Below are positions 1 through 9,472 of a stretch of DNA of 64,000 nt, piece by piece. A program made the position numbers and the translations under genes. The stretch comes from JABFWF01 sp035539135 (lineage in GTDB: Bacteria; Pseudomonadota; Gammaproteobacteria; Xanthomonadales; Xanthomonadaceae). Under the pieces are notes generated by a model. It was not told the DNA's origin, ran no database searches, and saw only the letters and a list, made by a program, of their open reading frames with translations. Position 1 is the first letter of the stretch, and every line of letters begins with the position of its first letter. The DNA is taken from assembly GCA_035539135.1 (NCBI GenBank), contig DATLJD010000009.1, positions 86,480-150,479 of the forward strand. The letters are read 5' to 3'.

Positions 1-993
1 CAGCGGGCGCTGCGCCTGCTCGGCGAACAGCGCCAGGCACAGCTGCGTTTCCTGCCAGCGTTTCTTCATCGGCAGCTTGAGGTTGAAGATCGCCTGCCGG
101 CACCAGCCCTCGCGCAGCCAGGTCGCCATCCGCGCGGCGACCCGACGCGGCTGCTCGACCATGTCGCAGACCATCCAGTCGAGCGGGCGCGGCGGCTGCC
201 AGTGGAAGCCGTCGGCGCGCAGGTGTTCGACCAGGCCGGTGGCGAGCACGTGCTCGCGCAACGGGCCGTTGTCCACCGAGGTCACCCGCAGGCCCTGCCG
301 CGCCAGCACCCAGGTCCAGCCGCCGGGCGCGGCGCCGAGGTCGGCGGCGCGCATGCCGGCCCGCAGCAGGCGCGCGCGGTCGCCTGCGTCGAGCAGGGTC
401 AGCAGCGCCTCCTCCAGCTTCAGCGCCGAGCGCGAGGGCGCGTCGGCGTGCAGCTTCAGGCGCGGGATGCCGAGCGGCCACGGCGCGCTGTCGGCGGGTT
501 CGGCGACCGCCAGCAGGGCGTGGTCGCCGGCGAGGAAGACGACATGCAGGCGCGGGCGCGACGGATTTTCCGCCGGCGTCAGCAGGCCCGCCTTGCGCAG
601 CGCCGGGCGCAGCGCGTTGCCGAAGCCGCGCGCGAGCGCGGCCAGCGGCTTGCCGGCGTCCGAATCCGGATGCTCAACCCACACGTCGCCGAACGGGAGG
701 CACGACGCGCGGTCCAGCGCGGCGAGCACCGGGGTGATGCGGTCGCGCGGGTCGAGCGCATCCAGTTCCGCCAGCAGGCGCAGCTTCTGGCGGGCGAACA
801 CCAGGCCGCGCCAAGGCAGCGCGCGCGACAGCGCGTCGCCGTCCTCGCCGAGCAGTTGCACCAGCGCGGTGCCGCGTTCGGTGCGTGCGTAGGCGGGCAA
901 TCCGGCGAGCGCGGCGCGCTCCTGCAGTTCGGCGGCGAGTTCGGGCTCGAAGCCGGGACGGCAATGGCAGAGCAGACCTTCGCGCGCGCTCAC
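1..993 (-). CDS. rlmM: 23S rRNA C2498 2'-O-ribose methyltransferase RlmM (3' end cut by window edge)
   Basis: SAM-dependent methyltransferase that 2'-O-methylates C2498 of 23S rRNA. The reading frame is open from base 1. It begins GLLCHCRPGFEPEL and carries the family blocks LVFARQ, GIPRLKLHADAPSRS, a SAM-binding AADLGAAPGGWTWVL, SVDNGPL, DWMVCDMVEQP and IFNLKLPMKKRW. These align with E. coli RlmM from its start. The 331 codons in the window lack only about the last 30 residues of a roughly 360-aa protein. I chose the GTG at 993 because the ATG at about 1016 in another frame stops after eight codons, and an AGGGG lies about nine bases before the GTG. It is the last of three co-oriented genes (glnS, deaminase, rlmM), about 250 bases after the deaminase. 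Confidence 0.93.
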   Translation of the reverse strand, partial: MSAREGLLCHCRPGFEPELAAELQERAALAGLPAYARTERGTALVQLLGEDGDALSRALPWRGLVFARQKLRLLAELDALDPRDRITPVLAALDRASCLPFGDVWVEHPDSDAGKPLAALARGFGNALRPALRKAGLLTPAENPSRPRLHVVFLAGDHALLAVAEPADSAPWPLGIPRLKLHADAPSRSALKLEEALLTLLDAGDRARLLRAGMRAADLGAAPGGWTWVLARQGLRVTSVDNGPLREHVLATGLVEHLRADGFHWQPPRPLDWMVCDMVEQPRRVAARMATWLREGWCRQAIFNLKLPMKKRWQETQLCLALFAEQAQRPL

Positions 994-1241
994 CGCCCAT
1001 TGCCCCTGGCGGTCATGCGACGCGGAGCCACCGGCTCCGGCGGCGGGCGCCTTCCCGCGCCCGCCGCCCCGGACCGCGCAGCGCGGCCTGTGCGCGCTGC
1101 CGTGGCATCGGGCGTCCCTGCCCGCGAGTGCCGTCGCAGGCCGGGCTTCGCCGCTTGCCTGCGTGAGCGCGAAGGATGCGGAAGCGGGCGTGAATCCGGC
1201 GTCGAAGTCGTTGCGCACGGGGGCTCGCCGATGGCGACCGT

Positions 1242-1802
1242 TCAGTAGCTCGCGCCGCCCAGCGCACCGTACGCACGCAGGACCTCGCGCGCGGCGTCGC
1301 GGTGGATGTCGCGTACCACCTCGACCCCACGCCGCGCCAGCTCGCCTTGCCAGTCGGCGGGCAGCGGGCCTTCGTCAAACTCGGTCAGGGCCATCACGTC
1401 CTCGCTGCGCGCGCCGATCAGCAGGCGGTCCACGCCGGCCCAGAAGGTCGCGCCGTAGCACTGGCAGCAGGGCTGCGCCGAGGTCGCGATCGTCACCGGC
1501 CCGCCGTCCTCGTTGAGCCGCGCGCGCTGCAGGCGCTGCTGCGCGAGCATGTAGGCCATGGTTTCGGCGTGGGCGAGCGAGCAGCTCTGCGGCAGCACGC
1601 GGTTGACGCCCACCGCGATCACGCGGTCGTGGGCGTTGAAGATCGCGGCACCGAACGGACCGCCGCTGCCCGCCTCGAGGTTGCGCCGCGCCAGCTCGAT
1701 CGCCAGCGCGACCTTGGCCGCGTCGCCGGGATAGGCCGCCTCGAGCGCGAGTTCGCGCACCCAGGGCGGCAGGGTGAGGTGCAGTTGCGCCGGCAGCAGC
1801 AT
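1242..1802 (-). CDS. Nucleoside deaminase (CMP/dCMP/guanine deaminase superfamily)
   Basis: Zinc-dependent hydrolytic deaminase of the cytidine/deoxycytidylate fold, 186 aa and cytosolic. Two zinc motifs are visible: LAHAE (residues about 77-81; the His binds zinc, the Glu is the proton shuttle) and QPCCQCYGA (about 109-117, a PCxxC variant). The GPFGAAI stretch near residue 48 is typical of guanine deaminase/tRNA-deaminase-like members. The C-terminus reads FDEGPLPADWQGEL and has no extra domain. The substrate (guanine, cytosine or other) cannot be read from sequence; the overall look is closest to GuaD-type nucleoside deaminases. It starts 13 bases after the glnS stop, so the two are probably co-transcribed. 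Confidence 0.85.
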   Translation of the reverse strand: MLLPAQLHLTLPPWVRELALEAAYPGDAAKVALAIELARRNLEAGSGGPFGAAIFNAHDRVIAVGVNRVLPQSCSLAHAETMAYMLAQQRLQRARLNEDGGPVTIATSAQPCCQCYGATFWAGVDRLLIGARSEDVMALTEFDEGPLPADWQGELARRGVEVVRDIHRDAAREVLRAYGALGGASY

Positions 1803-1815
1803 GCGACGCCCCGCG

Positions 1816-3585
<1,770 letters not shown>

Positions 3586-3614
3586 GGTCTGCGGGGCGGG
3601 AAAGACAAGTCGCC

Positions 3615-3620
3615 AGTGTA
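3615..3620 (-). promoter_or_regulatory. glnS: Possible -10 element for glnS
   Basis: On the minus strand GGCTACACTGG lies about 30 bases before the glnS start; TACACT is a fair -10 hexamer. No convincing -35 sits 17 bases upstream. Context-based guess only. Confidence 0.3.
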
Positions 3621-3704
3621 GCCGAGGCGCTGCCGGCGGCAGCGGAAGGCCGTTTCTGGCATGCAACTTGCGTAATGTCTTTCCGGAAGGACAGGGGGAA
3701 GCCC

Positions 3705-3971
3705 ATGCGGGTCGTGTACGAAGCCGCCCACCTGATCGACGCGCACCTGGTGCGCCATGCCCTCGAGGGCGCGGGGATCCCGGTCTTCGTGCGCGGCGAG
3801 GCGCTGCTCGGCGGGATCGGCGAGCTGCCGGCCTGCGGGCTGGTGGCGGTGTGCGTGCCGGAGCTGGCCTGGCCCCAGGCGCGGGCGCTCGTCGAACAGC
3901 TGCCGCTGGTCGCGGGCACGGCCGCCGCCACCGCCGAGGACAGCTGGCCGCTGGGGGCGACTCCGGCGTGA
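3705..3971 (+). CDS. DUF2007-type small protein
   Basis: Small cytosolic protein of 88 aa. The sequence MRVVYEAAHLIDAHLVRHALEGAGIPVFVRGE, then LPACGLVAVCVPELAWPQAR, fits the DUF2007 'putative signal transducing protein' fold: a short ferredoxin-like domain seen alone or fused to other domains. The biochemical role is unknown. I chose the ATG at 3705 rather than the in-frame ATG 30 bases earlier because a strong AGGGGGA precedes it by about 8 bases and homology starts there. Its TGA overlaps the GTG of the following diguanylate cyclase (GTGA), so the two are translationally coupled, which suggests but does not prove a shared signalling role. Confidence 0.8.
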   Translation: MRVVYEAAHLIDAHLVRHALEGAGIPVFVRGEALLGGIGELPACGLVAVCVPELAWPQARALVEQLPLVAGTAAATAEDSWPLGATPA

Positions 3972-6136
3972 ACCTGCCCGGCGGCGAGCGCCATGATCGC
4001 ATCGCGGCGGCCTGCCTGGCCTGGCTGCTGCTGCTGTTCGGGGTGAGCGTGCTGGCGGCCGCGCGAACGGTCGCCGAGCCGCGACCGGTCACCCTGCATG
4101 CCCTGCCAGGCAGCCAGCTCAGCCGCAACGGCGAGGCGTTGCTGCTGCCCGGCGGGCGCGACGGCGCGGCATCGGCGCGGCTGCGCTTCGAGCTTCCCGC
4201 GGGCGGTGGCTGGGTGCTGTGGCTGGACCGCGTGCCGGTGGACGCCGTGTGGCTGGAACGGCCGGGCTGGACCAGCGTGCGTCGCGATTTTTTCGCCCCG
4301 GCGCGCGACGAAGGCGCCCTGCCCGCGGGCTTCCTGTTCGCGTTGCCCGCCAACTGGCAGGGCGAGGTCGCACTGACCCTGCGCGCACGCGGCAGCGTGC
4401 GCGCGGTGCTGCACCCGCGGCTGCTGCAGGCGACCAACGCCGGCCGCGTGGGCAACCGCGCGCTCGCCCTCCAGGCGGCGGTCTACGGCGGGCTGTTCGT
4501 GATCGCGTTGCTGGCGGTGGCGCTGTATTCGGCCGCGCGCGAACGTGCCTTCCTGGTGCTTTCCGGCGGCGGCGCGGTGACCCTGCTCGCGCTCGCCGCC
4601 GGCAATGGCCACCTGTACGCGCTGCCGCTGCTGTCGGCGTTCGGCGCCTGGCGCGGCGCGGGCCTGTGGGCGCTGCAGCTGTTGTTCTGCACCGGCGCGC
4701 TGCAGGCGCTGCGCCGGTACGCCGCGCTGCGCGAAGGCTCGGTCGGCGGCCTGCGCTGGTTCAACCTCGCCAGCCTGCTGCCGACCGCACTGGCGGCGGT
4801 GTGCCTGCTCGACCTGCCGACGCTGGCGATCTGGATGCCGCATGCGGTGACCGTGGTCGCGGTGGCGACCGGCGCCGCCGGCCTGGTGCTGCTGACCGAC
4901 GCGCTGCAGCGGCGGGTGCCGATGGCGGGCGCGCTGTTGGCGCTGGTGGTCGTCACCGGCGCCGCCGCGCTGGTCCGCGTGGCGTTGCTGCACGGCCTGC
5001 TGCCCGACCTCCTGTGGACGCGCTGGGGCTACCAGCTGGCACTGCTGGGCGCGGTTGCGGTGGTCGCGATCGGCCTGATCAGCCGGATCGGCGAATACCG
5101 CGTCCAGCGCGACCGCGACCACCTGGCGCGGCTGGATTCGGAACGGCGCATGGAACGCGAGACGGCGCGCGCCGCGCTTGCCCTCGCGCTGCAGACCGAA
5201 CTGCGCGAACTGCCGGCCGGCGACATCGAGCGCCACGCCTTCTCCCTGTTGCTGCGGCACCTCACGCCGCAGGTGCCGATGCAGTCGGCGGCGGTCACCG
5301 CCTACGGCTACCACGGCCACGACCTGCTGCTGGTGCACCCGCCCGGGCTGCAGGCCACCGTGCGGGAGGAACTGGCGCCGCGCACGCTGCTGCTGCGCCG
5401 GCTGGCGCAGGCCGGGCTGCCGTTGCAGCAGCCGCGGCCGGCGGGCGCCCAGGCGCGGGTCGAGGCGCTGTTGCCGCTGCCGGTCCGCGCACCCGGTTGG
5501 GGCCTGCTGTCGCTGCTGCGCGACGGCAGCGAGGGCTTCAGCACCGAGGAGATGGCGCTGGCCGGCGAATTCGCGCGGCTGGCCGTACTGCATGCCGACG
5601 AGGCGCTGGCGGCGCTGCAATTGCGCCGCTCGGCCGAACTCGACGCGCTGACCGGCGCCTTCAACCGGCGCACCATCGACCAGTGGCTGGCGCGCAGCTT
5701 CCTCGACGCCCAGCGCCGGCAGCAGCAATTGTCGTTGCTGTTCATCGACGTCGACCACTTCAAGGCGATCAACGACCGCATCGGCCATCCCGGCGGCGAT
5801 TACTGCCTCCGCGAGGTCGCGGCGATCCTGCGCGCGGGCCTGGACCAGGGCGACCTGCTCGGCCGCTACGGCGGCGAGGAATTCGTGGTCGTGCTGCCCG
5901 GCCGCGGCGGTGCGCAGGCGCGCGCGATCGGCGAGCACCTGCGGGCGGCGGTCGAGCGCCACCGCTTCGAGTACGAGGGCCAGTTGCAGCCGCTGACGGT
6001 CAGCATCGGCGTGGCCACGCGGCTGGAGAGCGAAGGCACGCCGGACGCCGCGGTCGAGCGCGCCGACAAGGCGCTGTACGCGGCCAAGCACGGCGGCCGC
6101 AACTGCGTGCAGGTGGCGCCGGCGGTGTTCGGCTAG
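3968..6136 (+). CDS. Membrane diguanylate cyclase (7TM-type sensor, GGDEF domain)
   Basis: Predicted inner-membrane enzyme of 722 aa making c-di-GMP from two GTP. Order: signal/TM segment (residues about 12-33), a periplasmic beta-rich region (about 35-160), a multi-helix membrane region (about 165-375) like the 7TMR-DISM class, a charged helix (about 380-410), a poorly defined GAF-like region, then GGDEF (about 560-722). The active-site loop GRYGGEEF is intact near residue 636, so it should be a catalytic cyclase. The usual RxxD inhibitory site is not present at the expected spacing (DQGD instead), hinting at no product inhibition. Start GTG overlaps the DUF2007 stop; the frame stays open upstream but has no homology there. 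Confidence 0.9.
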   Translation: MNLPGGERHDRIAAACLAWLLLLFGVSVLAAARTVAEPRPVTLHALPGSQLSRNGEALLLPGGRDGAASARLRFELPAGGGWVLWLDRVPVDAVWLERPGWTSVRRDFFAPARDEGALPAGFLFALPANWQGEVALTLRARGSVRAVLHPRLLQATNAGRVGNRALALQAAVYGGLFVIALLAVALYSAARERAFLVLSGGGAVTLLALAAGNGHLYALPLLSAFGAWRGAGLWALQLLFCTGALQALRRYAALREGSVGGLRWFNLASLLPTALAAVCLLDLPTLAIWMPHAVTVVAVATGAAGLVLLTDALQRRVPMAGALLALVVVTGAAALVRVALLHGLLPDLLWTRWGYQLALLGAVAVVAIGLISRIGEYRVQRDRDHLARLDSERRMERETARAALALALQTELRELPAGDIERHAFSLLLRHLTPQVPMQSAAVTAYGYHGHDLLLVHPPGLQATVREELAPRTLLLRRLAQAGLPLQQPRPAGAQARVEALLPLPVRAPGWGLLSLLRDGSEGFSTEEMALAGEFARLAVLHADEALAALQLRRSAELDALTGAFNRRTIDQWLARSFLDAQRRQQQLSLLFIDVDHFKAINDRIGHPGGDYCLREVAAILRAGLDQGDLLGRYGGEEFVVVLPGRGGAQARAIGEHLRAAVERHRFEYEGQLQPLTVSIGVATRLESEGTPDAAVERADKALYAAKHGGRNCVQVAPAVFG

Positions 6137-6216
6137 CGGGGGCGCGCGGGTGCGTGCCGCCGCGGGACTACCGCCGGCGTTAGCATGCTCGCCGCCTCCC
6201 CGCCCGGCCTTCTCCC

Positions 6217-6876
6217 ATGCCCACTCTCGTCATCGGCACCAGGAACTATTCGTCGTGGTCGCTGCGGCCCTGGCTGCTGCTGCGCCATTTCGGGATCCCC
6301 TTCGACGAGCACCGGCTGGTACTCGACACGCCGGCGTTCGCCGCGGAGATCGGCCGCTGGTCGCCGACCCGGCGGGTGCCGGTGCTGCACGACGACGGCC
6401 TGGTGGTGTGGGACTCGCTGGCGATCTGCGAGTACGCCAACGAACGCTGGCTCGGTGGCCGCGGCTGGCCGGCGGACCTGCGCGCGCGGGCCATGGCGCG
6501 CGCGGCCGCCGCGGAAATGCATTCGGGCTTCACCGCGCTGCGCGGGCAGCTGCCGATGCACGTGCGCCGCAAGCCCGACCGCTATCGCTGGGACGATGCG
6601 GCGCAGCGCGACATCGACCGCGTCCAGCAGCTGTGGCGCGAGCTGCGCGCGGCGCACGGCGCCGGCGGCGAGTTCCTGTGCGGCGAGTTCGGCATCGTGG
6701 ACGCGATGTTCGCGCCGATCGCATGGCGCTTCCTCGGCTATGGCGTCGAAATGGACGCGAACGCCGCGCGCTACGTCGAGGCACTGATGGCGTTGCCGGC
6801 GATGCGCGAGTGGCGCGCCGCGTCCGAGGCCGAGACCGAGGGCAGCCCGGGCACCGACGCCCTGGTGCGCGGGTGA
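6217..6876 (+). CDS. Glutathione S-transferase family protein
   Basis: Cytosolic GST-fold protein of 219 aa. The N-terminal thioredoxin-like domain begins MPTLVIGTRNYSSWSLRPWLLLRHFGIPFDEHRL, with the SSWSLRPW motif placing a catalytic-type Ser near residue 12; cis-Pro is in RRVPVLHDDG and the glutathione-contact DSLAICEYANE follows. The all-helical C-terminal domain ends about residue 205. It resembles the bacterial family with N-terminal NYSSWSLR, whose substrates are mostly unknown. It overlaps the next gene by a GTGA junction, suggesting co-expression with the EamA transporter. Confidence 0.88.
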   Translation: MPTLVIGTRNYSSWSLRPWLLLRHFGIPFDEHRLVLDTPAFAAEIGRWSPTRRVPVLHDDGLVVWDSLAICEYANERWLGGRGWPADLRARAMARAAAAEMHSGFTALRGQLPMHVRRKPDRYRWDDAAQRDIDRVQQLWRELRAAHGAGGEFLCGEFGIVDAMFAPIAWRFLGYGVEMDANAARYVEALMALPAMREWRAASEAETEGSPGTDALVRG

Positions 6877-7766
6877 CCTTCGCCCGCGGGGAGCGCGGCC
6901 CGCTGGCCGCGATGGCGCTGGGCGCGGCGCTGATCAGCACTTCGGCGGTGTTCGTCGAATGGGTGCGGATCGGGCCGACCGCCTCGGCGTTCTGGCGGGT
7001 GGCGCTGGCGGCGGCGATGCTGACGCTCGCGTTCGCGCGCCCGGCCTTGCGCACGCACTGGCGGCCGCCGCCGCGGGTGCTGGGACTGGTCGCGCTGGCG
7101 GCCGCGTTCTTCGCCCTCGACCTGTGGATGTGGCACCGGAGCATCCTCTACGCCGGTGTGGGGCTGGCGACGCTGCTCGGCAACTTCCAGGTGTTCGCGC
7201 TCGCCGGCTTCGGCGCGCTGGCGCTCGGCGAGCACGGTGGCTGGCGGCTGTGGGCGGGATTGCTGCTGGCGCTGGCCGGGTTGGCGCTGCTGCTGGCGCC
7301 GGGCTGGGGCGCGTTCGACGCGCGCTTCCGGCTCGGCGTCGCCTACGGGCTCGGCACCGCGGTCGCCTATGCCGGCTTCCTGCTCGCCTTCCGCGCCGCG
7401 CAGGCGCGCCGCGCCGGCACCTCGAACGAGGCGTTGCTGTGGTGGCTGTGCCTGGGCAGCGCGCTGGCGCTGCTGCCGATGGCGCTGGCCGGCGGCGAAG
7501 CGCTGCCGCCGCAGGGCGCGCGCGACTGGGCGGCGCTGCTGGCCTACGCGCTGATCGCGCAGGTGTTCGGCTGGCTGGTGATCGGCAAGGTCATGCCGAA
7601 GCTCGCCGCCGGCGTGCTCGGCCTGTGCCTGCTGCTGCAGCCGTTGCTGGCCTACGTGTGGGACGCGTTGCTGTTCGGCACCCGGCTGGGACCGGTGGAA
7701 CTGCTGGGCCTGGCGCTGTCGCTGGCCGGCATCTTCCTCGGGCTGACGCGGCGACGGGCATCGTAG
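6873..7766 (+). CDS. EamA/DMT-family transporter
   Basis: Predicted inner-membrane carrier of 297 aa with about ten transmembrane helices arranged as two EamA repeats (residues about 8-140 and 155-290). Recognisable pieces are ALISTSAVFVEWVRIGPT in TM1 and the ILYAGVGLATLLGNFQVFALAGFGALALGE block ending TM3-TM4, repeated as VIGKVMPKLAAGVLGLCLLLQPLLAYVWD. DMT proteins export small metabolites; the substrate cannot be assigned. GTG at 6873 overlaps the GST stop. The frame is open upstream of that point but covers the GST gene. The left arm of a REP-like inverted repeat overlaps its stop codon. Confidence 0.88.
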   Translation: MTFARGERGPLAAMALGAALISTSAVFVEWVRIGPTASAFWRVALAAAMLTLAFARPALRTHWRPPPRVLGLVALAAAFFALDLWMWHRSILYAGVGLATLLGNFQVFALAGFGALALGEHGGWRLWAGLLLALAGLALLLAPGWGAFDARFRLGVAYGLGTAVAYAGFLLAFRAAQARRAGTSNEALLWWLCLGSALALLPMALAGGEALPPQGARDWAALLAYALIAQVFGWLVIGKVMPKLAAGVLGLCLLLQPLLAYVWDALLFGTRLGPVELLGLALSLAGIFLGLTRRRAS

Positions 7767-7847
7767 AGCGGAGCTTGCTCCGCGTCGTGGCCGAGCCGAG
7801 CCGCAGCGTCGCCGGCGCTCCCGCAGCGGAGCAAGCTCCGCTCTACG
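7762..7847. repeat. REP-like inverted repeat, perfect 22-bp arms
   Basis: Two perfect inverted 22-base arms (about 7762-7783 and 7826-7847), each carrying an inner palindrome GCGGAGCTTGCTCCGC and ending in a CGTAGAGC-type edge, separated by 42 bases. It lies between the convergent EamA transporter and orfX, so it may also act as a bidirectional terminator. Degraded copies occur near 13590-13655 and 63787-63808. Confidence 0.8.
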
Positions 7848-7868
7848 GGCGGTGGAACGTTCTTCGCC

Positions 7869-8510
7869 CTACAGGCGGGTGATCGCGCACACGTAGACCA
7901 GCTCGCAGGCGCCGTTGCCCTGGTCCTCGCGGGTCAGCGAGCTGCGCCAACGGCTGCCGTCCGCGCCCTCGGCCTCGACCAGCCAGCCGTCGATGCGCAC
8001 GGTGTCGTCGCGGCGCACCCGGCGCAGTTCCGCGGCGACTTCCGCGGTGGCCGGGATCATGTGCATGTTCGCGCTGGAGCGGACGATCTCCGCCGGCGGC
8101 AGCGGCGGCTCGCCCTGCCAGCGGTAGTGGTAGAAGCGAGCGCCCTGGCCGATGTCCAGCCGTGCAAGCACCGCGTCATCGCGCATCCGGCCCCAGCCGA
8201 GCGCGAGGTCGGTGGGCGACAGCGTGGCGCCGCGGTCGGCGTGGTAGTCCTCGCGGCCAAGCACGCGCGCCTCCACGCTGAAGCCGGCCAACGGGACCAG
8301 TTGCGCGGGCTGCAGGCGGACCGGCGGCATGCCGTCGGGCACCGCGCTTTGCCGCGGCGCTTCGCCGGGTCGCACCTCCGGCGGCAGCGGGCAGTCGACG
8401 GCGTAGCCTTGCGCCGGCGCGGCGATCGCCGGCACCCGCGGCGACACCGGCGAGTACCACCAGCCGATCGCGCACAAGAGCAGCAGCGCGACCAGCAGCC
8501 GGCGGCTCAT
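7869..8510 (-). CDS. Uncharacterised membrane-anchored protein downstream of oxyR (orfX position)
   Basis: Protein of 213 aa of unknown function. An N-terminal hydrophobic segment (MSRRLLVALLLLCAIGWWY) could be a signal anchor or uncleaved signal peptide. The rest looks periplasmic: a Pro-rich linker with one Cys (about 40), then a mixed domain with REDYHADRGATLSPTDLALGWGRM, a pattern of secreted conserved proteins, and a C-terminal pair of Cys (about 202, 208). Its ATG overlaps the oxyR stop (ATGA), so it is translated from the oxyR message. Xanthomonas has an 'orfX' in exactly this position after ahpF-oxyR; I infer positional equivalence, not proven homology. My base count of the stop differs by one from the frame given. 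Confidence 0.75.
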   Translation of the reverse strand: MSRRLLVALLLLCAIGWWYSPVSPRVPAIAAPAQGYAVDCPLPPEVRPGEAPRQSAVPDGMPPVRLQPAQLVPLAGFSVEARVLGREDYHADRGATLSPTDLALGWGRMRDDAVLARLDIGQGARFYHYRWQGEPPLPPAEIVRSSANMHMIPATAEVAAELRRVRRDDTVRIDGWLVEAEGADGSRWRSSLTREDQGNGACELVYVCAITRL

Positions 8511-9469
8511 GCGGCGTGCTTCGTGTTGCGCCGGGCGCTCACGCGCACGGGCGGCTTCGCGCCCGGCGGCTGCAACAGTTCGGGCGGCAGCGCGCGGAAC
8601 TCCTGCGCGAGCCGGGTAAGGAAATCGCCCATCGCCGAACTGCGCCGCCACACCATCGCGATCTCCCGGCTCGGTGCCTTGCCCCGGAAGGGTAGCAGCC
8701 GCAGGTCGGGCGACGGCGGTACCGGCGGCTGCACCGCCAGCACCGGCAGCAGGGTCGCGCCGACGCCGGCGGCGACCATCTGCCGCAGGGTCTCCAGCGA
8801 GGTCGCGCGGAAGCCGTCGCGCTCGTTGGCGCCGGCCATCCGGCACACGTCCAGCGCCTGCTCGCGCAGGCAGTGGCCTTCCTCGAGCAGCAGGAGGTGT
8901 TCCTCGTCGAGGTCGTGAAGTTCGAGCGGCTTGTCGCGCCTGGCGAACGGGTGCCCGTTCGGCACCGCCAGCATGAAGGGTTCCTCGAACAGCGGTTCGA
9001 CGTGCAACTGCTCGTCGTGCAGCGGCAGGGCGAGGATGCCGGCGTCGAGGCGGCCGTCGCGCAGGCGCGCCAGCACCTGGTCGGTCTTCTCCTCGACCAG
9101 CAGCAGCTCCAGCCGCGGGAACCGCGCGCGGATGCGCGGCAGCACGTGCGGCAGCAGGTAGGGGCCGAGCGTGGGGAAGATCCCCAGCCGCACCGTGCCC
9201 GCCTCCGGGTCGCGGGTGCGCCGCGCGGCCTCCTTCATCTGCTCGACCTCGGCGAGGATGCGCCGCGCCCGCGCGGCCATGTCCTGGCCGGCGGACGTCA
9301 GCATCACCTTGCGCGGCGCGCGCTCGACCAGGGAGACGCCGAGCTCCTCCTCCAGCTTTCGGATCTGGGTCGACAGCGTCGGCTGGCTGACGAAACTGGC
9401 CGCGGCGGCGCGGCCGAAGTGCCGATGGTCGGCCAGCGCCACCAGGTACTGGAGGTCGCGCAGGTTCAC
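8507..9469 (-). CDS. oxyR: Hydrogen-peroxide-sensing LysR-type regulator OxyR
   Basis: Transcription factor of 320 aa that activates peroxide-defence genes when oxidised. The N-terminal winged helix-turn-helix (1-65) reads MNLRDLQYLVALADHRHFGRAA...VSQPTLSTQIRKLEEELG. The regulatory domain has the redox pair in GHCLREQALDVC: Cys200 and Cys209, matching E. coli Cys199/Cys208, which form the activating disulphide. Length is normal, with a slightly longer basic C-terminus. It lies 3 bases downstream of ahpF and overlaps orfX, so ahpF-oxyR-orfX look like one operon, as described in Xanthomonas campestris. Confidence 0.97.
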   Translation of the reverse strand: MNLRDLQYLVALADHRHFGRAAAASFVSQPTLSTQIRKLEEELGVSLVERAPRKVMLTSAGQDMAARARRILAEVEQMKEAARRTRDPEAGTVRLGIFPTLGPYLLPHVLPRIRARFPRLELLLVEEKTDQVLARLRDGRLDAGILALPLHDEQLHVEPLFEEPFMLAVPNGHPFARRDKPLELHDLDEEHLLLLEEGHCLREQALDVCRMAGANERDGFRATSLETLRQMVAAGVGATLLPVLAVQPPVPPSPDLRLLPFRGKAPSREIAMVWRRSSAMGDFLTRLAQEFRALPPELLQPPGAKPPVRVSARRNTKHAA

Positions 9470-9472
9470 CGC

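Noticed and set aside
994..1241. Possible small gene between rlmM and the deaminase
   Set aside because: Frames exist on both strands but all are Arg/Pro-rich without a plausible ribosome site; treated as intergenic.
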